Origin: Moraxellaceae bacterium | GTDB taxonomy: Bacteria > Pseudomonadota > Gammaproteobacteria > Pseudomonadales > Moraxellaceae | DNA length: 64,000 nt | Direction: 5' to 3' | Assembly: GCA_020697295.1 (NCBI GenBank) | Contig: JAJFBF010000008.1 | Location: forward strand, 1-64,000 | In this document: positions 27,306-36,338 of the stretch, piece after piece | Layout of the letters: each line of letters opens with the position of its first letter | Numbering within the stretch: the stretch's first letter is position 1 | Program-made: the position numbers and the translations under genes | Notes under the pieces: generated by a model | The model's input: only the letters and a program-made list of their open reading frames with translations | The model's database searches: none | Told to the model about the DNA's origin: nothing

Positions 27306-28463
27306 ATGTCGACGACTCCGGTCAAGACCTGGCGCGAGACACTGGCTGCCGTGCTCGAGTGGTCGCCCGTGGACAAGGGTCAGATCATGATGCTGATGCT
27401 GGTGCCCGTCCTGGTCCAGTACCAGTTGTGGGCCTGGGCGGTGCTGCAGCGGCCGGACCGCGAGGAGCTGGTCAATGTGGCGGCCCTGACCCGCCTGATG
27501 TGGAGCGAGGCGCTGCTGGCCGTCGGCGCCGTGCTGCTCATTGGCCTCGGTCGCTGGCTGCGCCGGCACTGGCCCGACACCCTCTGGTTCCAGCACGTCT
27601 CGGCGCAATATTACACGCTGACGCTGTGCTATCTGGGCTATCAGGTCGGCATGAACGCGATCAGCACCGGCATCGTGCTGCTGGGGGCCCCCGTGTTCGG
27701 CTTTATCGTGATGAACCGGCGCGTGATCTGGCCGGCCACGACCACGGCCCTCGTGGGCACCCTCGGCCTCAGCTATTGCAGCGCCCTTGGCTACCTGCCC
27801 TACGCGCCGGTCATGGTGCAACCGACCACCCCGGCCAGTGAACTCTTCCACCTCAACAGCATGCTCGGCTTCGCGGCGCCGCACTTCATCATCATCCTGC
27901 TGCTGGCCGACCAGACCCTGAGCTGGTGGCGCCAGCGCGAGGACACCATCCGCGAACTCTCGCGCACCGATGCGCTGACCGGCCTCAACAATCGTCGCGC
28001 CATCATGGAAATGCTCGACAAGGAAGTGGCGCGCACCCGCCGCCATGGTCCGCCGCTGGCCGTGGTCATCCTCGACCTCGACCATTTCAAGAAGATCAAC
28101 GACAGCTGGGGCCATCCCACGGGCGATCGCGTGCTGCAGCAGGCGGCACAGGTGCTGCGCCAGTGCATCCGCCAGACCGACGTGGTGGGCCGCTATGGCG
28201 GCGAGGAATTCATGATCGTGCTGCCGGACACAACGCTCGAGGGCGCGGCGGTGCTGATCGAACGCTGCCGCGCGCAGCTCGCCGCCGCCATCATCACCGC
28301 CGACAGCGGCGAGACCTTCACCATCAGCGCGAGCTTTGGCCTGGTCGGCAACGAGCAGAACATGGTGCTCGCGAGCGAGGCGCTGATCAAACTGGCCGAC
28401 GATGCGCTCTACCGCGCCAAGGCGGGTGGACGCAACCGCGTCGAGATCGCCGCGGCGGCCTGA
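27306..28463 (+). CDS. Membrane diguanylate cyclase, single module
   Basis: The 385-residue protein has about six N-terminal helices (about 30-215) and a GGDEF domain with LDLDHFKKINDSWGHP and the active site RYGGEEF (about 298). RQTD just before it is an intact RxxD inhibition site. It should make c-di-GMP. It is very similar throughout to the cyclase at 56.0 kb and to the second half of the double protein at 4.1 kb. The helical part is not one of the named MASE domains I can recognise with certainty. Confidence 0.92.
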   Translation: MSTTPVKTWRETLAAVLEWSPVDKGQIMMLMLVPVLVQYQLWAWAVLQRPDREELVNVAALTRLMWSEALLAVGAVLLIGLGRWLRRHWPDTLWFQHVSAQYYTLTLCYLGYQVGMNAISTGIVLLGAPVFGFIVMNRRVIWPATTTALVGTLGLSYCSALGYLPYAPVMVQPTTPASELFHLNSMLGFAAPHFIIILLLADQTLSWWRQREDTIRELSRTDALTGLNNRRAIMEMLDKEVARTRRHGPPLAVVILDLDHFKKINDSWGHPTGDRVLQQAAQVLRQCIRQTDVVGRYGGEEFMIVLPDTTLEGAAVLIERCRAQLAAAIITADSGETFTISASFGLVGNEQNMVLASEALIKLADDALYRAKAGGRNRVEIAAAA

Positions 28464-28630
28464 AGCGCGGCTGCCGCAGAGGCGAAGCGCGCCCTGTTAC
28501 CCTGCGCGGCCCCTCCCGGCGACAGGCCGAGCCGCTCCGCCGCCTCACCCGATCGATACGCCCCGCTCCCGGGCAGGGCCGCCGGCGCTGGACTACTGTT
28601 ACCTGTCCCCTATCCACCCGGAGACATGTG

Positions 28631-29005
28631 ATGGCACACGAACAATTTTCCAGCTGCATCGAAGCCTGCAATACCTGCGCCACAGCCTGCGATCACTGCG
28701 CCACAGCCTGCCTGCTGGAACAGGACATCAAAGCCATGGCCCGCTGCATCGCCCTCGACATCGACTGCGCCCAGGCTTGCCGCCTGGCGGCCGGCTTCAT
28801 GGCGCGCGACAGTGAAATGGCCGCCTACTTCTGCAAGTTCTGCGAGGAAATGTGCGAAGCCTGCGGCGAGGAATGCGCGCGGCACGCGCATGGCCATTGC
28901 CAGGAGTGCGCGCTGGCCTGCCGGCGCTGTGCCGAGGAATGCCGGCGCATGGCCGTCAAGATGCCGGGCGCGCGGGCCGCGCAAGCGGCCTCGCCCTCGC
29001 ACTGA
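28631..29005 (+). CDS. Cytosolic four-helix-bundle copper storage protein (Csp-like)
   Basis: The 124-residue protein has 19 cysteines arranged along predicted helices in CxxxCxxC and CxxC patterns, with His residues near the third helix. This is the signature of the Csp/DUF326 family, which stores many Cu(I) ions inside a four-helix bundle. No signal peptide is present, so it resembles cytosolic Csp3 rather than exported Csp1. The start follows GGAGA; the longer track frame simply reads out of the upstream region. Confidence 0.9.
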   Translation: MAHEQFSSCIEACNTCATACDHCATACLLEQDIKAMARCIALDIDCAQACRLAAGFMARDSEMAAYFCKFCEEMCEACGEECARHAHGHCQECALACRRCAEECRRMAVKMPGARAAQAASPSH

Positions 29006-29057
29006 CGCGAGCACCCGAAAAAACGCGCCCCGGTCGCGGCACCCGCCAGAATTCCGG

Positions 29058-31760
29058 TCAGGCGTGCTGCGGCCGGACGCGCAGGGAGTGACGCAGGGCT
29101 TCCAGCACCTGGGCCCGCGTCACCGGCTTGCTGAGGTAATCGTCCACGCCGGCGGCGCGGGCCTCGCGGATGCGGTCCGGCGTGGCATGTGCGCTGAGGG
29201 CGATGATCCAGCACGGCGAGTGTCCCTCCTGCCCCTCCCAATCGCGGATGCGGCGCGTGGCCACATGCCCGTCCATCTGCGGCATTTCCGTGTCCATGAG
29301 CACGACGTCCCACTGGCCGGGCGCCGCGGTCACGGCCGCGAGGGCAAGCGCGCCATTTTCCACGACGGAAACTTTGATGCCCAGGCTGTTGAGCAGGCTC
29401 ACGATCACCAACTGGTTGACGACGTTATCCTCGGCGACCAGCACGCGCAGATGGCCAAGGCCATTGCCCTGCCCATCCACGGGATCGGCACTGGGAGCCG
29501 GCTCGGCACGAAGAGAGGACAGCAGCAAGGATCTGAACTGAAGCGGATGCAGGGGCAGCTCCAGCACCTTCATCGCCCCCGGCAGGAGCGGCTGCGCGAG
29601 CGGCCAGGCCTGCAGCAACGCGGCGCCATTTTCCCGCGCCGGGCGCCCTGCCTCCGCCGATTGGTCCGGCCCCAGCAACAGCACGTCACAGGCAGGCGTG
29701 GGCGCTGACGGGTCGACATGGTCGAGGCTCTGCACGGCCATGCCCCAACGCCCGGCCCAGGTCGCCAGATGACTGACCAGCACAGGGTCGCCGCTGGCCA
29801 CGCACAGGCTCTTGCCCGCCAGCCCGGGCACCGGCTCGGATGCCGCCACGGCAACGACCGGCAAGGTAAACCAGAAGCAGGTGCGCCCGGGCTGGCTGCT
29901 GACGCCAATGCGGCCCCCCAGCAACTCCACCAGGCGCTTGGAAATGACCAGGCCCAGGCCGGTGCCGCCGTACTGGCGGCTGGTGCCGGCCGCCGCCTGC
30001 TCGTAAGAGCGAAACAGCCGTCGCACCTCGTCCGGGGAGAGTCCGATACCGCTGTCCTCCACCTCGAAACGCAGCACAGGATGGGCGCCCTCCCCCTCGG
30101 CCTGCAGGCTCACGCGCAGGTGAATGGCCCCGCGCTCGGTGAACTTGCAGGCATTGCCCAGCAGGTTGTTGAGAATCTGCTTGAGGCGCAGGGGATCGGT
30201 ATGGACGACGGCCGGCACCGCCGGGTCCATGCGCACCCACAACGCCAGCTGCTTGTCGACGATGCGCGGCGCGTGCAGGGCCACGCAATCGCCCAGCAAT
30301 TGCTCCAGTGAAGTGTCGATATGCTCCAGGCCCAGCTTCCCGGCCTCGATCTTGGAGTAATCAAGGATGTCGTTGATCACGGTGAGCAGGGATTGCGAGG
30401 AGCGGTAGATGGTATCGGCATACTGGCTCTGCTGCTCGGTGAGCGGCGTGTGCCGCAGCAACTCCGACAGGCCCAGCACGCCGTTCATGGGCGTGCGGAT
30501 TTCGTGGCTCATGGTGGCGAGGAATTCGCTCTTGGCCTGGCTCAGCGCCTCGGCATGGGACTTTTCCGCCTTGAGCCGGTTGATCTGCGCCGCCAGCGCC
30601 CGCGACAGCAAGGCCACGGCCAGGAAGCTGCCGACCTCCACCAGGTGTTCGGTGAAAAGGTTGCGCGGCACTATGCCGAGCTTGTTCAGCACGAGCAGGA
30701 TGGACCCGAACAGAAAGCAGGCCCAGGCCACGATAAAGCCGTTCAGCTCGGGCTTTTCCGCCTCGGAGCGGTCATGCGAGAGCAGGATGGCGATGCCCGC
30801 CGTCAGCGACAGGCTAAAGATCACCAGCATCTGCAGGATCAGGAGCGGCGTGCGTCCCATCCAGGGCAAGAGCAGCAACAGCACCACGCCAGCCACGCTG
30901 TGCGCCCACAGCAGGCGGGACAGGCGCGGCGTCCACCTGCCCAGGTTGAGGAATCGGATCACGAACCAGGGGGCGATCATGACGATGACGGCCAGCGTGG
31001 CCTCAATGGCGATCGTCAGGACATGAGCCTGATCCGGCCAGAGAAATCGCGTCCCGAAGCCCTGCAGTACCACCTGCAGGGCCGTAATCACCGTCGCCCA
31101 GCAGACATAGGGCAGCCAGGCCGATTCGTGCAGCGAGGTGTAGAGCAGCAGGCTGTAGAGGATCATGACCAGCATGCCACCCAGCAACAGGCTGTGGATG
31201 ACGGTCACCAGGGCGCTGTACTCGGAAAATTCCCGTGCCGGCATCAGCACGAGTGGCAATTGCAGATTGGGCGTTTCGAAGCGCATCAGGATTTCGCGCG
31301 GCGCCTGCGGCGGCAGCTCGACGGCGAAGGCAAAGGCGAGGGTCTGCAAGCTGCGCTGGTCGTAGGGCAGGTCGGCGCCTTCGCGGTAATGCGTGAGCAC
31401 CTGCCGCTCCTCATCCAGCAGCCACAGGTCCACCAGTGTGATCAGCGGGTAGTCCAGCCCCAGCACCCAGTCGCGCGCGGCATGGCTGTGATTGCTCAAC
31501 GCCAGCCGGTACCAGCAGACCTCGGTGGTATAGCCGTGATTGGGGACCGCCGGACCACTGGCGCGCCAGGGCCAGCGCCCGGGATCCTGGCGCAGGGCCT
31601 CGATATCGGGCGCCGCCGACGGAGGCATGCAGAAGTGGCGCAGTTGCGGGTAGGGCTGGTAGCGGTCATGCCCGGCCTCCAGCGTCAGCACGGACGCCGG
31701 CGCCGGCAATGCGGCAAAAAACAGTACGAGGAAGGCCACCCAGCCGCGCCATGCTTTCAT
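29058..31760 (-). CDS. Hybrid sensor histidine kinase/response regulator (7TMR-DISM type)
   Basis: The 900-residue protein has a signal or anchor helix (1-25), a periplasmic domain resembling 7TMR-DISMED2 (about 30-180), seven membrane helices (about 190-390), HisKA with HEIRTPMNG (phospho-His about 419), HATPase with DSGIGL and GGTGLGL, and a C-terminal receiver with phospho-Asp about 823 in [13 protein letters not shown] degraded receiver-like segment may lie between the ATPase and receiver. It senses an unknown periplasmic ligand. No partner regulator is adjacent. The ATG at 31760 starts the signal helix; the longer track frame is rejected. Confidence 0.92.
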   Translation of the reverse strand: MKAWRGWVAFLVLFFAALPAPASVLTLEAGHDRYQPYPQLRHFCMPPSAAPDIEALRQDPGRWPWRASGPAVPNHGYTTEVCWYRLALSNHSHAARDWVLGLDYPLITLVDLWLLDEERQVLTHYREGADLPYDQRSLQTLAFAFAVELPPQAPREILMRFETPNLQLPLVLMPAREFSEYSALVTVIHSLLLGGMLVMILYSLLLYTSLHESAWLPYVCWATVITALQVVLQGFGTRFLWPDQAHVLTIAIEATLAVIVMIAPWFVIRFLNLGRWTPRLSRLLWAHSVAGVVLLLLLPWMGRTPLLILQMLVIFSLSLTAGIAILLSHDRSEAEKPELNGFIVAWACFLFGSILLVLNKLGIVPRNLFTEHLVEVGSFLAVALLSRALAAQINRLKAEKSHAEALSQAKSEFLATMSHEIRTPMNGVLGLSELLRHTPLTEQQSQYADTIYRSSQSLLTVINDILDYSKIEAGKLGLEHIDTSLEQLLGDCVALHAPRIVDKQLALWVRMDPAVPAVVHTDPLRLKQILNNLLGNACKFTERGAIHLRVSLQAEGEGAHPVLRFEVEDSGIGLSPDEVRRLFRSYEQAAAGTSRQYGGTGLGLVISKRLVELLGGRIGVSSQPGRTCFWFTLPVVAVAASEPVPGLAGKSLCVASGDPVLVSHLATWAGRWGMAVQSLDHVDPSAPTPACDVLLLGPDQSAEAGRPARENGAALLQAWPLAQPLLPGAMKVLELPLHPLQFRSLLLSSLRAEPAPSADPVDGQGNGLGHLRVLVAEDNVVNQLVIVSLLNSLGIKVSVVENGALALAAVTAAPGQWDVVLMDTEMPQMDGHVATRRIRDWEGQEGHSPCWIIALSAHATPDRIREARAAGVDDYLSKPVTRAQVLEALRHSLRVRPQHA

Positions 31761-31896
31761 TCCCACTCCCCGCTCCTTCCTGCCTCGGGCCGTCAGGCCG
31801 GGTGCCAATTGGCGCATGCGGCCCACGCTCGGCCCAAGCGTTTGTTCCGGAGGATGGCGCGAATGGCAGGATAGCGGGACGAAAGGCAGAGCGGCG

Positions 31897-31940
31897 AGAG
31901 TACAAAAAGGACGGCTGGCGATTGTGTGAACAGCGTCACC
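31897..31940 (-). promoter_or_regulatory. Candidate class II CRP/Vfr-dependent promoter of the hybrid kinase
   Basis: TGTGAACAGCGTCACC (31925-31940) matches the CRP core TGTGA-N6-TCACA at nine of ten positions. On the minus strand a TACTCT hexamer (31902-31897) would be the -10 box of a transcript starting near 31891, which puts the CRP centre at about -41.5, the class II position. The kinase ATG lies about 130 bp further on. Confidence 0.45.
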
Positions 31941-32240
31941 CAAGTCAGGCGCAAGCCCGTCAATTCAGCACCAGTGGTGTGGCCGGCCGGGAATGCCCGC
32001 CCGGCGTGTGCGGCGGTGGCCGGCTGAAGCCGCAACCGCAGGCAATCAAGGCGTCCGGAAATGCCGGAGAGCGGCCTTCCGTCCCGGCAATGTCCGTCAT
32101 CACATGGAAACGGGCGAGCCATTCGCAGTCGATGTTGCACCGGAATGGAGCGCCATGCCGAGCCGGCTCCGGCGCAGGAAAGCGGCGGCGCGGCCTGGCG
32201 GCGTTATTGCAAAACAGGCTATCCGGCGGCATCGCAAAAA

Positions 32241-32283
32241 AAGAAAAGGGGCGGCACGCCTGGCGGCGCCCGCCCCTTTTCTT
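32241..32283. terminator. Strong hairpin terminator downstream of the esterase
   Basis: AAGAAAAGGGGCGG and CCGCCCCTTTTCTT form a perfect 14-bp stem with a 15-base loop and A/T-rich ends, about 96 bp after the esterase stop on the minus strand. Confidence 0.8.
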
Positions 32284-32344
32284 GACCTTACGACTTTGGT
32301 ATCCGCCCTGGCGGCCATTTCAGCCGGGCGTCTGCCTCCTGCAA

Positions 32345-32375
32345 GTCGGGATGAATTCCGACCTGCCGGAACAGG
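32345..32375. repeat. REP palindrome, copy 3
   Basis: GTCGGGATGAATTCCGAC (one change from copy 2) is followed by CTGCCGGAACAGG, as in copy 2. It sits just after the esterase stop. Confidence 0.75.
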
Positions 32376-32378
32376 CGC

Positions 32379-33443
32379 TTAGCGGCTCAGGAAATCCCGG
32401 AGGCGCTGCAGGCTGCTGTCGGACGTTGCCGTATCCGTCGTGTCGCCGGTATCAACAGGCAACGGCGCGGGCGGCGGGGTCGTCCCGGTTTCCACCGGGG
32501 CGGCCGGCGGCGTCACTACCGTGCCATCGGAGGTCACGTTGATATAGCGGTCCAGGAAGGCCAGGGCCTGCGGCCGGTACAGCGAAGTGGCGCCCGAGGC
32601 GGTGCTGTGGTCATAGCCCTGCAGCTTGACCAGCTCGACCGGCACGCTGGCGGCGCGCAGGGTCGTGGCGAAATTATCCGACTGCACGGGGGGCACCACC
32701 GTGTCTTTGGTGCCGTGGTAGAGGAATACCGGCGCCATGCCGGAGCGCACCTGGCGCCGCGGCGAAGCCTGCTCGTACAGGGCCGGGATCTCGGCATAGG
32801 TGCCGCCCATGAAAATCTTCACCGAGGAAGCGTCGCGCGCTTCGGGCGCGGCCAGGTCCGAAGGCGGGGCACCCGCGATCGCCACCTTCACTGCGGGAAG
32901 GTCGGATGCCGGCTGCACGGCCAGCAGCGTCGCCAGGTGGCCTCCCGCCGAATAGCCCCAGACCGCGAGGCGGCTCATGTCGAGGCGGTATTCGCTCGCA
33001 TGCTGCTGCAGCCAGCGCAGGGCCTGCTGCATGTCCTGAAGCTGGGACGGATGCGTGGAACCGGGCGCAAAGCGGTAATTGATGGAGAACGCCGCATAGC
33101 CGCGCCCCGCCAGGGTCTTGCCCGTGCCGCTCATGCTGGTCTTGTCGCCGCGCTGCCAGGCGCCACCGTGCAACAGCAGCACCACGGGGCGCTGCCCGGC
33201 GTTCGACGGCAGATAGAGATCACCCTTCAGAGCCTGAGGCCAGTTGGTCGGGGTATAGGTGACGGTGCGGGTGCTGGCGGTCGTGCTGGTAGTCGTGGTT
33301 GTGCCAGAGGTCGAACTGGTGGTCGAGCCTGAGCGCAGGGCAGTCAGGCTATCGAGGAGGCCGGCCGAAGCGGAAAGCGGAAACGCAAATAACACGGCAG
33401 CGGAAAATGATAATACTTTTTTACGAGTGGAAATTCTTTGCAT
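32379..33443 (-). CDS. Secreted alpha/beta hydrolase (esterase)
   Basis: The 354-residue product has a signal peptide (1-26, starting MQRISTRKK), a Thr/Ser-rich low-complexity linker, an alpha/beta hydrolase domain of the BD-FAE/esterase type, and a Thr/Pro-rich C-terminal tail. The triad is visible: nucleophile in GYSAGG, Asp in HGTKDTVVP and His in GYDHST. HGGAW forms the oxyanion hole. It probably deacylates an extracellular ester or polymer. Its 5' region is noticeably AT-rich. I use the ATG at 33443 rather than the 28-residue extension. Confidence 0.85.
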   Translation of the reverse strand: MQRISTRKKVLSFSAAVLFAFPLSASAGLLDSLTALRSGSTTSSTSGTTTTTSTTASTRTVTYTPTNWPQALKGDLYLPSNAGQRPVVLLLHGGAWQRGDKTSMSGTGKTLAGRGYAAFSINYRFAPGSTHPSQLQDMQQALRWLQQHASEYRLDMSRLAVWGYSAGGHLATLLAVQPASDLPAVKVAIAGAPPSDLAAPEARDASSVKIFMGGTYAEIPALYEQASPRRQVRSGMAPVFLYHGTKDTVVPPVQSDNFATTLRAASVPVELVKLQGYDHSTASGATSLYRPQALAFLDRYINVTSDGTVVTPPAAPVETGTTPPPAPLPVDTGDTTDTATSDSSLQRLRDFLSR

Positions 33444-33578
33444 GGATAAAAAACTCCGTCCAAATACTACTTTAGTTGGGCGGAGTACCATCCGTTTTGC
33501 AGAGGTAACATTCAACAGCTTGAGCACGAGCTAAATGTTTAGGAAATAGGTATTTTTGTATTTCCGACTGAAAATTTA

Positions 33579-33598
33579 TCCTGAAAAAAATTTCAGGA
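33579..33598 (-). terminator. AT-rich hairpin downstream of the hypothetical gene
   Basis: TCCTGAAA and TTTCAGGA form an 8-bp stem around AAAA, about 95 bp after the stop of the gene ending at 33694. The stem is weak, so termination is only a possibility. Confidence 0.3.
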
Positions 33599-33693
33599 CT
33601 GCCACATTTCTTGACTCGCTCCTGGCGGAAGCAGCGATCACTCAGCCTTCTGCGCGTTAACGGCCAGAGCGCCATCCGCTTGTGACGCGCGAA

Positions 33694-34239
33694 TCAGTCG
33701 GCCACGGGCCAGGGCGTGGTCTTGGTGCCTTCCACAAAGCCATAGACCGCAATGCCATAGCCGACCGCCGGATCCAGCACGGACTGGCAGTTATGGATGA
33801 GCAGGGCCACGGCACAGGCGGCGGCCCTGCCCGCCTCCACATTGGAAAGCGCATGCGCGGCCTTGATGGGCGCGAAGGCGCGCTCCAGGCGCGGCTGCGT
33901 GAACTCGAAATCGAGCAGGGGCTGATGGCTGCCCTGGTCATCGAGGGCGGCGCGCACGCGATCATCGGCGAGGCGCAGGCCGAGCCGCGACAGCAGCTCA
34001 TGCGTGAGGTTCATCAGCTCGGGGCCTTTCTGGTTGGCCTCGTCGGAGAGCACCGCCTGGCCCGGCACCAGCTGCATCGCCGCATAGCCGAAGGACCGGA
34101 AATAATAGGTGCCGGCCATGCGCGCCAGCGCGGCAATGACGGACTCGGCCTGCAGGCGGCCCTCCGGGGCGAGCGCATCGAAGGCGACGGAGGCAAAGGC
34201 CTGGGCGACGGCGGCACGGGTGGCGGCGGGGGTGGTCAT
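33694..34239 (-). CDS. Conserved-looking hypothetical protein
   Basis: A 181-residue soluble protein, mostly alpha-helical, with no signal peptide, no membrane segment and no motif I recognise. It is Ala-rich with two aromatic patches (GTYYFRSFGYAAMQLVPG; GYGIAVYGFVEGTK) that could line a binding pocket. Codon use matches the neighbours. GAGGA is found about 8 bases before the ATG. It is divergent from the GMC oxidoreductase gene and might be functionally linked, but nothing proves this. Confidence 0.65.
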   Translation of the reverse strand: MTTPAATRAAVAQAFASVAFDALAPEGRLQAESVIAALARMAGTYYFRSFGYAAMQLVPGQAVLSDEANQKGPELMNLTHELLSRLGLRLADDRVRAALDDQGSHQPLLDFEFTQPRLERAFAPIKAAHALSNVEAGRAAACAVALLIHNCQSVLDPAVGYGIAVYGFVEGTKTTPWPVAD

Positions 34240-34423
34240 GGGGAGTCCTCGAACGGAGATTGACCGCTGCTGGCGGCGGGCAAGCCGCCCGCGGCGTTGA
34301 GGCCGCGATGATACGTCAATCGTTGCACGCTGGCAGGCGCGCTACGAGGCCGCCACTGTATGATGAGGGTCCGGGCGCGGCACGCGCGCCACAACAACAA
34401 GACGCGAAATCGAAGGAGCGAAC

Positions 34424-36067
34424 ATGCAGGTCGTGGATTATGTGATCGTGGGCGCCGGCTCCAGTGGCTGCGCGCTGGCCGGACGGTTGTCGGAGGATGC
34501 CGGGGTGTCGGTGGCGCTGCTGGAGGCCGGCGGCAACAAGGGCGACAGCTGGCTGGTCACGACACCGGCGGCGGTGGTGCTCATGGTGCCGCAGTCGATC
34601 AACAACTGGGCCTTCGAAACCGTGCCGCAGCCCGGCCTCAACGGCCGCCAGGGCTACCAGCCGCGCGGCAAGGTGCTGGGCGGTTCCTCGGCCATCAACG
34701 CCATGGCCTATATCCGCGGCCACCGCCGCGACTACGACCACTGGGCGGCCTTGGGCAATCCCGGCTGGTCTTTTGCAGAAGTGCTGCCTTACTTCAAGAA
34801 GGCCGAGCACAACGACGCCATCAATGATGAATGGCACGGCCAGGACGGCCCGCTGCACGTCAGCCACCTGCAAACCGACAATCCCTTCCAGCAACACTAT
34901 CTGAAGGCCGCCGAAGAGGCCGGCTATCCGCTCAATCCGGATTTCAACGGCGCCGAGCAGGAAGGCCTCGGCCTCTACCAGGTCACCCAGCTCAATGGCG
35001 AGCGCTGCAGCACTTTCCGCGCCTATGTGCAGCCGCACCTGGGCACGCGCTCCAACCTGCAGGTGGAAACCGGCGCGCTGACCCAACGCATCCTCTTTGA
35101 AGGCAAGCGCGCGGTGGGCGTCGAATACCGCCAGGGCGGACAGGTGAAAACCCTGCGCGCGCGCCGCGAAGTCATTCTCAGCGCGGGCGCCTTCCAGTCG
35201 CCGCAACTGCTCATGCTCTCCGGCGTCGGCGATGCCGCCGAGCTGCAGCAACATGGCATTCCCCTCGTGCAGCACCTGCCTGGCGTCGGCAAGAACCTGC
35301 AGGACCATCCGGACTTCATTTTTGGCTACAAGTCCAAAGACACCAACCTGCTCGGCTTCTCGCTCAAGGGCGCCGTGCACGGCTTCCGGCAGATCCTGCG
35401 CTACCGTCGTGAACGGCGCGGCCTGATGGCCTCCAATTTCGCGGAAGGCGGCGGCTTCCTGAAAACGCGGCCCGAGCTCGACGCGCCCGACATCCAGCTG
35501 CATTTTGTCATCGCCCTGGTCGACAACCATGCCCGCACCCTGCATGGCGGCCACGGCCTGTCCTGCCATGTCTGCCTGCTGCGGCCCAAGAGCCATGGCA
35601 CGGTCAGCCTCAAGGACCGCAATCCGGAGACACCGCCGGTCATCGATCCGAAATTCCTCGATCACCCGGACGACATCGAGACCCTGGTCGCCGGCTACAA
35701 GATGACCGAACGCCTGATGAAGGCGCCGGCGCTGGCCCGCTTCATCACCGAGGATCCGTTCACCGCGAACGTGAAAAGCGATGACGACATCCGCGCCATC
35801 CTGCGCGCGCGCACCGACACCGTGTACCACCCGGTGGGCACCTGCAAGATGGGCAGCGATGCCCTGGCCGTGGTCGACGCCGAGCTCCGGGTGCATGGCC
35901 TGGAGGGCCTGCGTGTCGTGGATGCCTCCATCATGCCGACGCTGATTGGCGGCAATACCAATGCACCGGCCATCATGATCGCGGAAAAGGCGGCGGACCT
36001 GATCCGCCTGGGCGAACAGACAATGGCAACGATGGCCCCTGCCGACCTCGCGACGCAGGAAAGCTGA
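34424..36067 (+). CDS. GMC-family oxidoreductase (alcohol/choline dehydrogenase type)
   Basis: The 547-residue flavoprotein has the N-terminal FAD motif VIVGAGSSGCALA (7-19), the GMC signatures RGKVLGGSSAINAMAYIRG (about 83-101) and GAFQSPQLLMLSGVG, and the catalytic His in YHPVGTCKMG with a downstream GNTNAPAIM. It oxidises a primary alcohol, passing electrons to the respiratory chain or oxygen. AlkJ-like enzymes in this family act on medium-chain alcohols from alkane oxidation; choline is the other common substrate. GAAGGAG precedes the ATG. No betaine aldehyde dehydrogenase is adjacent, so a fatty alcohol role is favoured. Confidence 0.92.
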   Translation: MQVVDYVIVGAGSSGCALAGRLSEDAGVSVALLEAGGNKGDSWLVTTPAAVVLMVPQSINNWAFETVPQPGLNGRQGYQPRGKVLGGSSAINAMAYIRGHRRDYDHWAALGNPGWSFAEVLPYFKKAEHNDAINDEWHGQDGPLHVSHLQTDNPFQQHYLKAAEEAGYPLNPDFNGAEQEGLGLYQVTQLNGERCSTFRAYVQPHLGTRSNLQVETGALTQRILFEGKRAVGVEYRQGGQVKTLRARREVILSAGAFQSPQLLMLSGVGDAAELQQHGIPLVQHLPGVGKNLQDHPDFIFGYKSKDTNLLGFSLKGAVHGFRQILRYRRERRGLMASNFAEGGGFLKTRPELDAPDIQLHFVIALVDNHARTLHGGHGLSCHVCLLRPKSHGTVSLKDRNPETPPVIDPKFLDHPDDIETLVAGYKMTERLMKAPALARFITEDPFTANVKSDDDIRAILRARTDTVYHPVGTCKMGSDALAVVDAELRVHGLEGLRVVDASIMPTLIGGNTNAPAIMIAEKAADLIRLGEQTMATMAPADLATQES

Positions 36068-36233
36068 TCCCGGGAGCACCGGCATTGGCCAAATGCCAAC
36101 GCTTGTAAAACCGGCCTGCCACAAACTTGGGGTGAACTGATACTCCGCGACCGCGAATTCAAGCCTAACTCTCTACTGGCAGTCGCACGCTGGCCGTCAC
36201 CTGACGGGCTTCAGCTACGCTGCCATCCCAACT

Positions 36234-36268
36234 CCGGGCAGGGGCGGCGCTTCGCCGCCCCTGCCCGG
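36234..36268 (+). terminator. GC-rich hairpin downstream of the GMC gene
   Basis: A 16-bp perfect stem (CCGGGCAGGGGCGGCG and its complement) with a 3-base loop lies 170 bp after the stop. It lacks a T tract, so it may stabilise RNA or act with a termination factor. Confidence 0.45.
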
Positions 36269-36338
36269 ACATTGATTCCCGCGCGCTTCTTCAGCGCCGG
36301 GGGCAGCGTCCTTCGGCAGCAAAGAGAGGCGCGACGCG

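Larger units (their letters stand above)
31761..32378. other. Gene-free spacer with CRP-like promoter, terminator and REP
   Basis: About 620 bp with no supported gene; the 277-residue plus-strand frame is low-complexity noise. It holds a CRP-like promoter for the sensor kinase, a strong hairpin terminator and REP copy 3, each annotated separately. Confidence 0.65.

Noticed and set aside
31709-32542. 277-residue plus-strand ORF in the kinase-esterase spacer
   Set aside because: It is low complexity and Arg/Pro/Cys-rich, has no ribosome site and crosses a terminator and REP element.
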